Part shown: positions 21,966-33,140 of the stretch, in pieces
Position numbering within the stretch: the first letter of the stretch is position 1
Layout of the letters: each line of letters begins with the position of its first letter
From: Candidatus Absconditabacterales bacterium
Lineage (GTDB): Bacteria; Patescibacteriota; Gracilibacteria; Absconditabacterales; Absconditicoccaceae
DNA: 64,000 nucleotides
Direction: 5' to 3'
NCBI GenBank assembly: GCA_025057375.1
Contig: JANWWO010000003.1
Coordinates: 27,325-91,324 of the forward strand
Program-made: the position numbers and the translations under genes
The notes under the pieces: generated by a model
Databases searched by the model: none
Told to the model about the DNA's origin: nothing
Seen by the model: only the letters and a program-made list of their open reading frames with translations

Positions 21966-23891
21966 ATGTACATGATTCTCCCCCAAACGCCAATTCATAA
22001 ACCTCAATTCTCAGATCTTTACTTCGGATATTCACCTGATGATCAAACTTATTTCTCGATGGCGAGCCTGTTCTCGTCTCATTCCGGGTGCGCTCGCACT
22101 TTTTTGCTGACCTGAATTGGGTCACAGTTGGTTTTTGTCCAAATTTGACCATTGACTCAAAAAATTGTTGACTGACTTGTTTCTGGCACTGATTGGGCTG
22201 TGATTGTCCAGCGAATTGGATGGATGCTAGGGATTGGGATTGTGGATACGTTGGTCTATCGTATCTGCCGAACCACCAAAGCGTATATCCAATCCGTCCT
22301 GCGTGGCTCGCTTATGCGTCAGTATTACACCCGTCTCTTGACCAAAGACTACGCCTTCCTCTCCACGCTTGGCACGGGGATGATCCAATCCAAAATGGAC
22401 AAAGGAATTGACGCAGAAATTGAGATGTATATCGACGTTATTGTGGCGATACTCTCAATTGGCGTCAGAACGTCAATCTTGTCAGTGATTTTTTTTCGCA
22501 CGCTGCCATGGATCAATGCTATCTTTGTGTTGCTTGGATTTGTGGTGTTGATGACACATCGTTTTTTGCTTCCTCGTATCAAAGTGATGCAAGATCGTCT
22601 TTCTGCGATTACCGAAGCGTCCACCGCCCAAACCACGAAAATTGCCATGGAATATCACACCATCCGTTTGCATAACAAGCAGGATTATGAGCTTGGTCTT
22701 CTTGACAAAATTTGGAGTCCGCATCCTTCGCTTGCATGGAAGACGGATCTCGTCAATGAAACGGCGTTTGTGGTAATGGAGTTGGGATTTCGTGGACTTA
22801 ATGCCTTAGGGTATTTTATTATGGGTGCAAGCGTTTTGAGTGCTGATATAAGCCTTGGGACGATGACGATGATTATTATGTATATGGATCGGATGCGACG
22901 ACCGATTTCGACCTTGATGCAACAAATGTCCAACCGACGCAACAATATCGTCCGTCGAGACAGGATGCATGCGATGCTGGATCAAAAAAATATGATTACT
23001 GACGGCAATTCTCGTCTACTCCTTCCGATCGGTGATCTTGTGTTTGACAAAGTTGGGTTTGGGTATGGATCCGTATGGCAAAGCTTTTGAGTTTGACCTG
23101 ATGATGACGATACTGCTCCATCACAATCCTCTCTGCACAATAACGCATTTACTACACCTCTTTTCACCGATTTTTCTCTCACCATCCCACAAGGTAAAAT
23201 GACTGCCTTGGTAGGGCGTTCGGGCAGTGGGAAAACGACCTTGGTCAAGTTGCTGTTGAGGCTCTATGATGTGCATAGCTGACAGATTATGATTGGTTCT
23301 CAAGATATTCGTTCGTTGGTTCGTTCGGAGCGATATGAGCACATTGGCTATCTTTCCCAAGATCCCGGAATTTTTGATGGGACGGTGAGGGAGAATTTGA
23401 TGTATGGGGTTTCTTCGATGCTTGACCTCACCCGCAACCCCTCTCCTACAAGGTGAGGAACGGAAACGGAAGATGCCCGTCTCTGGGAGGCACTGGAATT
23501 GGCATGTATCGCTGACCGTGTCAGATCATTTGCTTCCTGACTTGATGAAGCATTGGGTGAGAAGGGAATCAGATTGTCAGGTGGTGAAAAGCAACGTTTG
23601 GCGATTGCTCGTTTGTTTCTCCGTGATTCGTCTGTGATTATCTTGGATGAACCAAGTGCGGCACTGGATAGTGAATCAGAGTATCTTATTACCCAAAGTT
23701 TTAGGAAACTCTTTGCTGGCAAGACAGTGATTGTGATCGCCCATCGTCTTCAAACTGTTATGTATGCTGACCAGATCGTTGTGATGGACAAGGGACAGAT
23801 TATTGAGATGGGGAAGCATACTGATTTGGTGACCAAATGATGAGTCTATGCGTGATTGGTAGATTTGCAACATGGGAGAATTGAGGAATAG
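21966..23891 (+). CDS. ABC transporter, fused permease and ATPase
   Basis: 641 residues with an N-terminal membrane region (about 30-330) and a nucleotide-binding domain (about 350-640), the layout of ABC exporters. Walker [11 protein letters not shown]-loop [15 protein letters not shown], signature [13 protein letters not shown], Walker [13 protein letters not shown] and H-loop IAHRL are intact. The C-terminus ends at TAG. Between Q-loop and signature there is an in-frame GC-rich insertion carrying an inverted repeat (23426-23458). The membrane half has about 20 glycines without any UGA, while both ends use UGA. Substrate unknown. Confidence 0.88.
23426..23458 (+). repeat. Inverted repeat inside the ABC ATPase domain
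   Basis: CCTCACC (23426-23432) and GGTGAGG (23452-23458) flank CGCAACCCCTCTCCTACAA. The segment is GC-rich against its surroundings and is translated in frame between the Q-loop and signature motif. It resembles palindromic repeats of the CCCTCACC/CCCCTCTCC type found in many genomes. Confidence 0.5.
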
Positions 23892-24051
23892 AGATACCTT
23901 ATGTGTGGAGTGGGTACATATAATAGACGATGTGCTTTTCGTTGATGGTTGTAAAAAGAGATAGACTGACTACGCTCATTCGTCAGTCGATTTTTGTATT
24001 TTTCTCTTGCATTTGTTTCAAAAATTACTATTCCTGATTCAGGTGTGTGAT

Positions 24052-24128
24052 GGTCGGTTAGTTCAGTTGGCTAGAATACTACATTGACATTGTAGTGGTC
24101 ACTGGTTCGAGTCCAGTACCGACCACCA
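24052..24128 (+). tRNA. tRNA-Val (anticodon GAC)
   Basis: Full cloverleaf: acceptor GGTCGGT/ACCGACC, D arm GTTCAGTTGGCTAGAAT, anticodon stem CTACA/TGTAG with loop TTGACAT (anticodon GAC), T arm CTGGTTCGAGTCCAG. A 3' CCA is encoded (24126-24128). A TTGCAT-type promoter lies just upstream (24007). Confidence 0.95.
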
Positions 24129-24271
24129 TGAATACACATGTTCCACAAGTACACATATTCATAATCTGATATACTTTATGAAGTATAATGTGTAAAGATA
24201 TTATGTTTCATAGATCATATTGGTGTATTCCCAATGCGTATTCTTGTACAATATTTTTTGGATGTTTTTAT
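24129..24271. other. Spacer with inverted repeats downstream of tRNA-Val
   Basis: ATGAATA and TATTCAT flank a small palindrome just after the tRNA, and an 18-bp near-palindrome TATACTTTATGAAGTATA lies at 24170-24187. Neither has a T tract. No gene. Confidence 0.4.
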
Positions 24272-25108
24272 TTATGGCGTATGTCGCCTGATTTGTTCAC
24301 GAAGACGTCGTGCTTTGGGTTGATGTGATGAGGAATGTGGATATCCAGCATAGTTAGTTTCAGTTTTTTTTGTTATTTGGCGTAGTGTGATAGGAACAGA
24401 TAGTGCTAGTCATGGAAGACGGAGACGTCATGCCATGGAGAGGACAGTTTGCGTTTCTGATTCCTTCCGCGATCCAATAATATCATGTACAAACCATTCG
24501 TTCCGCACTCATGATCATGAAATGATTGTTTGTGTTTGTTGATTTCGGGTAAGTGAGATATTGTGTATGTCGTCGACACAGCTCATTGTTCGATGGTGAT
24601 TCGTAAATGTTCGTATACATCAGTTCTCTTCTCGTCATCACCATATCCCTGTGGAGCTGCGTATTTTATAGCCTGATCAGGAGATCATATGATATAATGT
24701 TTGTATGGTGGTCGGCTGATTGCGTCGATTGAGTTGTTGTTGTGTTGAGATTGGCGTTCGTTCTGATGGGTCATTGACTCTTGCAATCAGACGATGATTT
24801 TTTTCAATCATTCGATTGAGTCCTGAAGAATGTATCCATGATGGGATGGTCCAGGATGTATCATGATCAATGAGTGTTTTTCCATTTCGTATACCGCTTA
24901 GTGTCCATGATCCTGATTGAGATGGTGTGATAATCGTTCCTGATGTGCTAAGATGGTGGATTCATGAATGAAGCGTATGGGTGATGGTCCAGTTGGCAAG
25001 GGAGTCAATAGAGACTGTGGTGTGACTTGTATTTGGTATTGGTCTTGGATTATTCTTGGTACTGCATCATACAAAAAAGATCATGAGGAGAAAAAGCACA
25101 ACACGCAT
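24272..25108 (-). CDS. Putative lipoprotein, unknown function
   Basis: 278 codons with TGA as Gly, ending in TAA. Starts MRVVLFLLMIFFVGCSTKNN with a lipobox FVGC, then a Ser/Thr/Pro-rich surface linker. The body is beta-rich by appearance and unrecognised; the C-terminus is basic (RRLREQIRRHTP). Upstream on the minus strand the leader is pyrimidine-rich. It is the last of three envelope genes on this strand (27625 to 24272). Confidence 0.6.
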
Positions 25109-25144
25109 TGATCGAGGTAAGAAAGAGAAATAAAAAAAACTAAC

Positions 25145-26509
25145 CTAAAAGAAAGGGCGATCAGTTGATGATGTTTTGAGTGTAGAGATATGTTCTCGGT
25201 TGTAATAGGTGAGAAAAAAGAACACTCCACTATAGAGACACGTGAGAGCAATGAGGAGTTGTGTGTCAGTAGCGATGCGCCACAGTAAGAATATTGTCCC
25301 CACAAATCATAGACAGTTTGCGATTATCCAGTAGGCATAATCATAGATTTTGAGTTTTGTTCACCAGGATGATGCAGGAGCAAAAAAGATTATGATAGCA
25401 TTGCCAATATTCCATCCCATCCCCAAAAGACAGGTTATTAATACATTAACTTCATCATACATGACAAATAAAAAAACGTACACAGCAGCAGTGATGAGTG
25501 AAAATCATGAAAATCTATAGAGATGACCAATGTTGGATTGGATTACATTTGCTTGGACAAAGTTGATACAGAAAAGTGCGATAGCAGATCGATAAATAAG
25601 TTGATACCGATATGCTTGTGTGGCAAAAAGAAAATACATTGTCATTGATCATGTTGTTGCAATAATGTTGGCATAGAGGATTCGTTTGCGTCAGGATGGT
25701 GTGATTTTGTCTTTAAAGTTGACAAGCGTAGATCGCGCTTTTTGGTACCAGGTAGGTTTGATGGGGTTGTGAAGAACTTTTTTCCCAGCAAGAATATCCA
25801 ATGCTGTTGGGCGTTGTGGTGTTGGAGGGAGGGGAGTTCATGAGGGGCGAGTAATGGCAACAAGGATAAGTCAAAAAATACACTGGAAAATGAAGAGAGG
25901 GAGTGTTCAGAAATGATAGCTCATGATCATGATCAAAGGAATGGATCCATAGATAAGAAGAATTGATCCCGTTGTTTGGAGTGATTCTTCTAAGACGACA
26001 TACGATCAAATGATAAAAGCTATAAAACTGTAAATTCCTAGACTTAGTGCTAAAACCAATCAGATGATAGTAATAATATCGATAAATGAAAGGATATTGA
26101 TATGAATAATAATGATGAGGAGTGGGAAAAAGATGTAGCTGAGTGAAAACATACGAACACCATCATAATACGAAAATGCCGTAGATCATAGCCAAAGGGC
26201 TATACTTAGTCATCGTCAGATCAAAAGAATCATGAGCCAGGGAAACGAGAAATAGTTGAGAAGTGTGATAATTCCCAAAAGAATGATTCCTCGAATAATA
26301 AGGAGAGTATTTGACCAAATAATTGTTTTTCGGTCAGTGAGTGTTCTATTTTCGTGGAAGGTTTTTTCACAAATATATAAAAATCATCGTAAGACCCAAA
26401 CGATGATGATAGGCATTCGTACTCCAAGATAAAAAAAGTAGACAGAGAAGCCACTATTGAGAAGAATGGGTAAGAGTGTGATCATAACATGCGTGCACAA
26501 TAAAGGCAT
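25145..26509 (-). CDS. Polytopic membrane protein, unknown function
   Basis: 454 codons with TGA as Gly, ending in TAG. Many hydrophobic segments (roughly ten to twelve), with a soluble loop in the middle reading PTALDILAGKKVLHNPIKPT followed by a basic stretch. No family recognised; a transporter or glycan-related membrane enzyme is possible but not shown. ATG at 26507-26509 lies 3 nt after the TAA of the upstream gene and in the same frame, so the two may once have been one gene. Confidence 0.6.
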
Positions 26510-26512
26510 CAC

Positions 26513-27625
26513 TTAGAGACCAAAGGTTTTGGTTATGAGATACCATCATCATAGAGATATTGCACCAAAAAATCAAGCCCAGATGATTATTGTTTGCATG
26601 TCTGTTATACGAACGAGGCGGCGTGATAGCCATCGACTTATACTTCCTAGTCCATAATATAAAAAAATCAGATACATAATAGGATTCACTGTGTTTGTAC
26701 TATGTAATCGGAGACTTATGAGCCCAATTCATATTCACATTATGATCCATAGCATATCGAGTGAAGTAAGGATACTGTATCCTATAAAATTGTTTGATCA
26801 TGAAGTTTTTTTTTTTTCTTGTCAAAAGAGTTTTCGAAAAATTCCTAATTTTTCAAGAGCGAGAAATAATCTATCATCTCATGAATGGGGAGTAAATGAG
26901 AGCTTTGCATATTGAGATTTGTGATAGGCAATGAGTGTGTCTATAATATCTTGGTATGTTAGTTCTGATCACTGTATAGGTTTTTTTTGATGAGGATTTG
27001 TATGTTTTGCTTGAAGAAAATATTCGATATGAGCATAGACAGTATCGCAGGCATTGATCATTTTATCGATATTTGTTCCCATTCTGATTTTCTTTACTTC
27101 ATCAAGAGCGTCAGCAAAGCTTTTTGTTTTTTTGATATCATTATAGTTTTGAGACCATTCAATGAGTGCGGAGCTTTCATTGCTGAGATAATTCATGATT
27201 TCTTTGATCGATGCCAATCTGCTGTCAGTAAATTTTTTTTTGGTTTCTTCTTCACGAAGTTTTTTTTCTTCATCCTTCATCAGTGCTTCATCCCTTTTTT
27301 CTTTTTGTTCTTTGTGGATACGAATGATGAGATCAGTTGCAATCAGTTTTTTTTGATCAAGGATGGTAGTATAGGGAATGCAAAATGCTCATGCTGCGAG
27401 GAGGACTTCCTCTTCTGTACGAAGATAGAGAGTAAATGGAAAATTTCCTTGTATTGTATAGCTTTCTTGTGGTATTTGAGATGTTGCTGTTATACTAAGG
27501 ACAATAATTCCTCGTGAGCTTATTATAGTTTTGATAGTATCTTGTGATTCTCCTTCAATAATGAGAGAAAGGGAGAGGGATGTATCTTCAATTGTTTTGA
27601 GACATGAGCAGAGAAAGAATGACAT
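26513..27625 (-). CDS. Membrane protein with a long extramembrane N-terminal part
   Basis: 370 codons, ending in TAA. It starts MSFFLCSCLKTIEDTSLSLS. The first 110 residues look beta-rich, then a charged helical region (around residues 115-150, many Lys and Glu) reading MKDEEKKLREEETKKK, and finally three hydrophobic segments near the C-terminus. A weak signal or lipobox-like Cys cluster is at the very N-terminus. Function unknown. First gene of a three-gene minus-strand set. Confidence 0.55.
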
Positions 27626-27771
27626 CGATCAAATAGGTGGTAAAAGACAAGAGTCATGATTTGCTAGCACGATATATGATGCAAAATATACGATATTATA
27701 TTGAAAAAATAAAAATAATCAATAAAAGTATAAATACCGTATAGATAGAATCTTTACTTTTTTGTTTGTTT

Positions 27772-29199
27772 ATGTTTTCTCTTGTTCCTATCAAATTGGC
27801 TGCAACGGTTGCTCACTCTCTTACAAAAGAGACAGTCTTGGCGAAAATTATTAGTTATTTTACCGTTTTGAGAGTTGCTGGTGTTGAAGTGCAATATGAT
27901 GATTATCAAAGAAGATATATTGAGACGGTGCTCAAAATTGACAATGCTAAGACTATTTTTTTGGAGACTCGTTGAGAGGAGGCTTTGGTCCAAAATATCG
28001 TACCTCTTATTGTCAAAAAGTCCCAAAAACGAAAAGTTGAATTTTCTAATCTCAAAGAAGACTCACATGAGAGTATTTTTGTGAGTTATTCACATTTACA
28101 TAGTATTCCTGTCGGAACCAGGCTCGTTTTTTCGTCAGCGAAAGGATCAATTGGTTGTGTTGTCGAAAAAAATCAAGGATGAGTTGTGACGGTAAAAATT
28201 GATGATGATGGTGAGATTCATGGAGGAATGCGTATCGAGTTTGTTTCCTATCAGCCTATGTTGTCATTTTTGTCCGAAAAAGATAGGCAAGATATTTTGT
28301 GGTGATTGTCATCGCATGTATCGATTGTTGTTGCCAATTCTATCAAGTCGAAGGAACAAATCTTCGAATTGAGGAATTTTTTGGATGCGAATGGAGGTCA
28401 GGGTGTGCGTATTTTTCTCAAGATTGCATCACGTGATATGTTGCCATTGGCTACTTCATTGCTTGATTATTGTCAATGATGTATGATCGTTTTTGATCAT
28501 CTTGTTCGTTCTCAGCCTGCGCTTTTATCTGAGTATGCAGATGTTGTTAATTATGCCAAACAACACTCAAAGACTGTCTTTTTTTCCATAGATTCATTCT
28601 TGTATCAGGGATATGATGCTTTTTTTCAGTCTTTTGTTCAGTATAGTATTGGATTGGGTGTTGATTGCTTGGTGTGTACACATGATTTTTGTGCATCTGC
28701 TCCTTTTCAAGACTCGTTTATTACTTTGTTTGAAAAACTTCAGCAGTCTACATATACCTATTTTCATAAGGAACGTTATCAGTTTTTTGAAAATCGTGCT
28801 CTTTCTCATGGGGATATTCAAAAATATCTTTTGTGTGATGTGTATCGTGCAATGAATAATTTCTCGTTGAGGGCTGTGATTGTTTTTACGAATACAGGTT
28901 CTTCCATTGCGTCTTTGGTTGCACTGATGCCCAATGTGCCGATTTTGGCATTTACAAAAAGTGAAGCTGTCTATAGATATGTTAATGTGATGTGGTGAGT
29001 CAAGCCTTATAAATTATCACAAACATCATCATCATATGCTTTTTTCAAGAGTATTTGAAAAGAGGTTTTAAGGGTTTTGTATAAAGGCAATATTTCTCTG
29101 GATGATAAAATTGTTATTATGCAGACTCATGAGGAAGATAATAAAGATCAAACGTATTTTATCAATGGGATGGAATTGTACAAATTCAAAGATTTGTAG
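27772..29199 (+). CDS. Degenerate pyruvate-kinase-like protein
   Basis: 475 residues with the overall layout of pyruvate kinase. The N-terminal barrel start KLAATVAHSLTKETVL resembles KIVATLGPASxxxxVL. A B-domain-like middle follows, then SFLSEKDRQDILWGLSS and the C-terminal domain AVIVFTNTGSSIASLVALMP, ending WGVKPYKL. The catalytic elements are lost: RLNFSHG is replaced by RVAGVEVQ, the KIE motif reads KIA, and the RGDLG motif reads FDHLVR. It is therefore probably not a working pyruvate kinase, and could be regulatory or diverged to another role. Start ATG after T-rich sequence, stop TAG. Confidence 0.7.
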
Positions 29200-29222
29200 A
29201 GGGATATATGTACTATTTAGCC

Positions 29223-29250
29223 TTGCATTTTTTTTGGATATTCGTACAGT
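29223..29250 (+). promoter_or_regulatory. Promoter upstream of infB
   Basis: TTGCAT (29223-29228), 16 bp, TACAGT (29245-29250), about 60 bp before the infB start. Confidence 0.6.
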
Positions 29251-29308
29251 CATTTTGGTATGTTGCTTGTTGACTTTCTGTTAGGAATCATTTTATCTTG
29301 AGTCGTGA

Positions 29309-31666
29309 ATGAAAAAAATTTCAGATTTGCAAAAAATTCTTGGTCTTGATAATCAGGCATTTGAAGATTTATGCTTTATTGTTTTGGGGAAAAAGCTTTG
29401 ACCTACACCTTTTGTTGCAGATAGTATTGCCCAAAAACTCCTTGATTATCATGCATCTTCATCATGATCAATGTCTGAAAGTAAAGCACAACCTGAAACC
29501 ATGTCAGGGGACTTTTTTTCCAAGATTTGAATTGTAACACAGCGCTCTGAACCAAAATCTGATGTAACCATTGCTATGGATGGGTCTGAATCGTTTGAGC
29601 AAGAAGTAGCACCAACATTGTCTGTTGATAATCATGTAGAGCTTGAAGATTTGACCAAAGTTGCTGAGGCGAAGGGGATTAATGCAAAGATTGTTTCTCG
29701 TATCGAACCTGATCGTACTTTAGTAAAAAAAAATGTCTGACGTAAATCGTGATCTGTATCTATTGTTAAGACAGAGTATAAACAACGCTCTGATCAGCAG
29801 GTTCGTGGTGAAAAGAGGAAAAAAGATGAAGAAAATGAGGTCAGAAATATTCCTAAAACGATGAAAGAAAAGGTCTTGTCTGAAGCACAAGTCTCTGTCA
29901 CTCTCAAAAAGAAAGATCAGATTATGATGGGTCCATCTATTAGTATCAAAGAATTGTCAGAAAAAATGGGTGTTCCGCTCATGGCTATCGTCAAAGTTAT
30001 GCTTCAAAACAAAATTATGGGTGGTATTAATACAATTGTTGATTTTGATACCGCAGTTTTGCTTGCGTCCGAATTTAATGTCGATGTCATAAAAGAACAG
30101 GAAACGTTGTCTTTTGATAATCTTGCTGATCTCTCTCTTCAGGATGTCATGGATTCTGATAAGGATGCAGCAAATCGTGTCGTGAGGGCACCGATTGTAA
30201 CGATTATGGGGCACGTCGATCATGGGAAAACTTCTTTGCTTGATTATATTCGTAGGACACGTATGGCGGAAGGCGAAGCGGGTGGTATTACGCAGTCTAT
30301 CTGAGCTTCCCATGTGATTTATAAAGGGCAGGGGATTACGTTTATCGATACACCAGGGCATGAATTATTTTCATCCCTAAGAGCAAGGGGAGCAAAGTTG
30401 ACCAATATTGTCGTCATTGTTATTGCTGCTGATGATGGATTGATGCCTCAAACAATCGAATCTATTAATCATGCAAAAGATTCATGAGTATCGATTATTA
30501 TCGCTATCACCAAAGTGGACAAACACAAGCCTGATCTTGATAAAATTAAGGCAGATATTGCTGTTCATGGATTGATACCTGAGGACTGGTGATGAGATGT
30601 TCCTATTGTACAAGTTTCATCAAAGACATGACAGGGGATTGATGAATTGTTAGAAACAATCTTACTTCAGGCGGCAGTCTTGGATCTTAAATATAATCCT
30701 CATCGTCCATGAGTGGGAGTGATTATTGATGTCACAAAGGATGCTCGTCAATGAATTGTGGTTTCTGGTATTGTTCTCACATGAACACTGTCTGTTGGTC
30801 ATATTGTTGTAGCCTATAATGTTTCAGGTAAAGTAAAACTTTTGCTTGATCATATGAAAAAATCTGTTCGCCATATTCATGGCTGAGAACCATTTCAATT
30901 ATTGTGATTTAGTGAGGTTCCTGAGCCTGGGAGGATAATCGAAGTTGTCCAAAACGAAAAACTTGCTCAGCAAAAAGTTGCCCATGTGCGTGCTCGTATA
31001 GCAGAACAAAATACCAAAACAACACAGCAATTGTTTTTGGATATGAAAAAGACACAGGATCATCTACAGCTTAAGTTGCTTTTGAAATCTGACTCTCCAT
31101 CCAGTCTTGAAGCGATGAAACATAGTATAGATCAGCTTGTTGTTCCTTCAAACATTAAAGTGAAAATTGTTCATAGTGGTATTGGTGCATTTTCTGATTC
31201 TGATATTGCTTTGGCACAAGCATCATGAGCATTGATGATTTGATTTCATACAACCATTTCTACTTCTATCAAAAAATCTGCTCAGTATCATCAAGTAAGT
31301 GTCATGAATTTTGACGTTATTTATGAATTGATCGACTATCTCAACAATCTGTTACAAGGAATGATTGTGAAAGAACGCTTTGATGTTGATATTGGGAAAT
31401 TGGCTGTTCTTGCAGTTTTTTTCAGAAAAGAAAAGATGATGGTTATTTGATGAAAGATCATTGCCGGTATCGCAAAAAATGGTTGTCATTTCCGTTTGAT
31501 GAGAGATGGTGTCGAAATTGATGCGTGAGAAGTTACATCTCTCCAAAGAGATCAAACACCTGTATCAGAAGTCGGTTTATGATATGAATGTTGAATGAAA
31601 GTGAGATGTTCAAAAAAAATAGAACCTAATGATGTTCTTGAATTGTTTATGATTGAATATAGATAA
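29309..31666 (+). CDS. infB: Translation initiation factor IF-2
   Basis: 785 residues. Brings fMet-tRNA to the 30S subunit and promotes subunit joining. A variable N-terminal part (1-190) is followed by the IF2N-type segment and the G domain with [12 protein letters not shown] near residue 300, DTPGHE, and NKxD-like TKVDKHKPD. Domains II to IV follow and end in the initiator-tRNA-binding barrel. About thirty TGA codons occur at glycines, for example in ITQSIGASHV. ATG after a promoter; TAA stop. Confidence 0.96.
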
Positions 31667-31683
31667 TGATGGTGTTTTTTATG

Positions 31684-31732
31684 GTATAAACGACACTGTG
31701 GTCTGATGGAGGAGTTGTTTCATCACACGCAG
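31684..31732 (+). other. Long hairpin between infB and the FKBP gene
   Basis: ACACTG and CAGTGT at the base and TGATG and CATCA inside form a two-part stem. There is no T run right after it, so it could be a processing site, a weak terminator or a 5' UTR element of the next gene. Confidence 0.4.
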
Positions 31733-31775
31733 TGTTAGTGCTTACAAGTTTTGTTTTATTTTTTCTTTTTGTTCC

Positions 31776-32495
31776 ATGAATGTACTTCCTCAGTCTCCCC
31801 TTTCTCAGTATCTAACACAACAAAATCTTATCTATGCATGATGATTTCTTGTGGTGCTAGGACTCTTTATTTTTTTCTATATTTCTATGACTCAATCATC
31901 TTCTTCGATAATTCCTACAACAATGCTTGCTATTGAAACTTCAGGCTCATGTGATCAAGTAGTTCAGGCGTATATTGCTGAGTATGCACGTATTAATAAG
32001 CCATCATGACCAGCAATTAAAGTAGGAGATGAGGTGTTTACTCATTATATTGGTCGTATGGCTGATGGATCTGTTTTTGATACATCGATTGAGCAAGTTG
32101 CACAAGCGTGCAATCTTTATAATCCAGGAAGAGACTATAGTTCGTGAATCAATTTTACTGTTGGTGATTGAAAGATGATTCCCTGATTTGACGCGGCTAT
32201 TGTAGGGATGCAGGTTTGAGGGATCAAAACAGTGACGCTTGCACCAGCAGACGCCTATGGTGATTATGATCCCAATAATACTCAAGATGTCCCTCTTGAT
32301 CAGCTCCCTGAAAAAGAAGATGGGACTGACTATGCATCGGGTGATGTCTTGTATACTATGTTTGGTGAATTCCGTATTCGTTCTGTTTCTGGAGATACAG
32401 TCACTGTTGATACTAATCATCAGTTTGCAGGTAAAGAATTGATCTTTGATATCATGCCTCGTTCTATTTGAAAGGCGTCGTCCACAAGTGAATAA
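31776..32495 (+). CDS. Membrane-anchored FKBP-type peptidyl-prolyl isomerase
   Basis: 239 residues. One N-terminal membrane helix (GGFLVVLGLFIFFYIS) anchors an extracytoplasmic FKBP domain. Family features: VGDEVFTHYIGRMADGSVFD, MIPGFDAAIVGMQVGG and VTLAPADAYGDYD. An extra Cys-containing segment (QACNLYNPG) precedes the core strand. Likely helps fold secreted proteins. It follows infB after a hairpin and ends in TAA. Confidence 0.88.
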
Positions 32496-32512
32496 TGTAT
32501 AGCATACTGTGA

Positions 32513-33031
32513 TTAGAAAAGATCATTGAGGTAGGTAAGAAGTGTGACACCATAGACCATTAGTCAAAAGGTAATTACCTTCCCGCAAAATATACCAAGC
32601 ATAAATGGTTTCCATTTCATCTTAATCCTTCAAAATTCGATCAAAAAAATATCAGGAATAAAACTTGCACTCCCAATAGTTATTCAGATGAAGAGAATGG
32701 AAGGATTTTTGACGACAGAAAATGTCTGATCAAATCGACGACGTACTTTCCATGTCCGTGATTTTCCTTCAGGATCATTTCTCTTTTGTTTTTCGAAGAT
32801 AGTATGGAGTTTATTATCTATAATCCATAATGTTCATGTTGTTGCTGATGCTACACAGGCACAGAGTATAATAACAGAAAAAGGGTGTATTCATGCTGCA
32901 ATAACGCGATATATACCAAATGCAACCAAGGGAGCAAACCATGGAAACAATGCTGCAAGAATAGTTCATCAGATGAGTGTAATGAGGGGTTCTCGCATCA
33001 CAAATATTAAATAAAATACTGAAATAAACAT
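32513..33031 (-). CDS. Small polytopic membrane protein, possibly DedA/VTT-like
   Basis: 172 codons with TGA as Gly. Four hydrophobic segments surround a charged cytoplasmic loop (EKQKRNDPEGKSRTWKVRRR). The C-terminal half, GSASFIPDIFLIEFGRIKMK followed by a Gly-Lys-containing helix, is reminiscent of DedA/VTT-type proteins. That assignment is weak. It converges on the FKBP gene and diverges from the ligase-like gene. Confidence 0.5.
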
Positions 33032-33140
33032 GAATCGCGAGCCACATGGATCATCGATTAGTATATGTTAATTATATGAAAAAAATATACGATGTCAATT
33101 TTTGATTATCTATTTTTTTCTTTACTTTTTTTGTTCTTGT

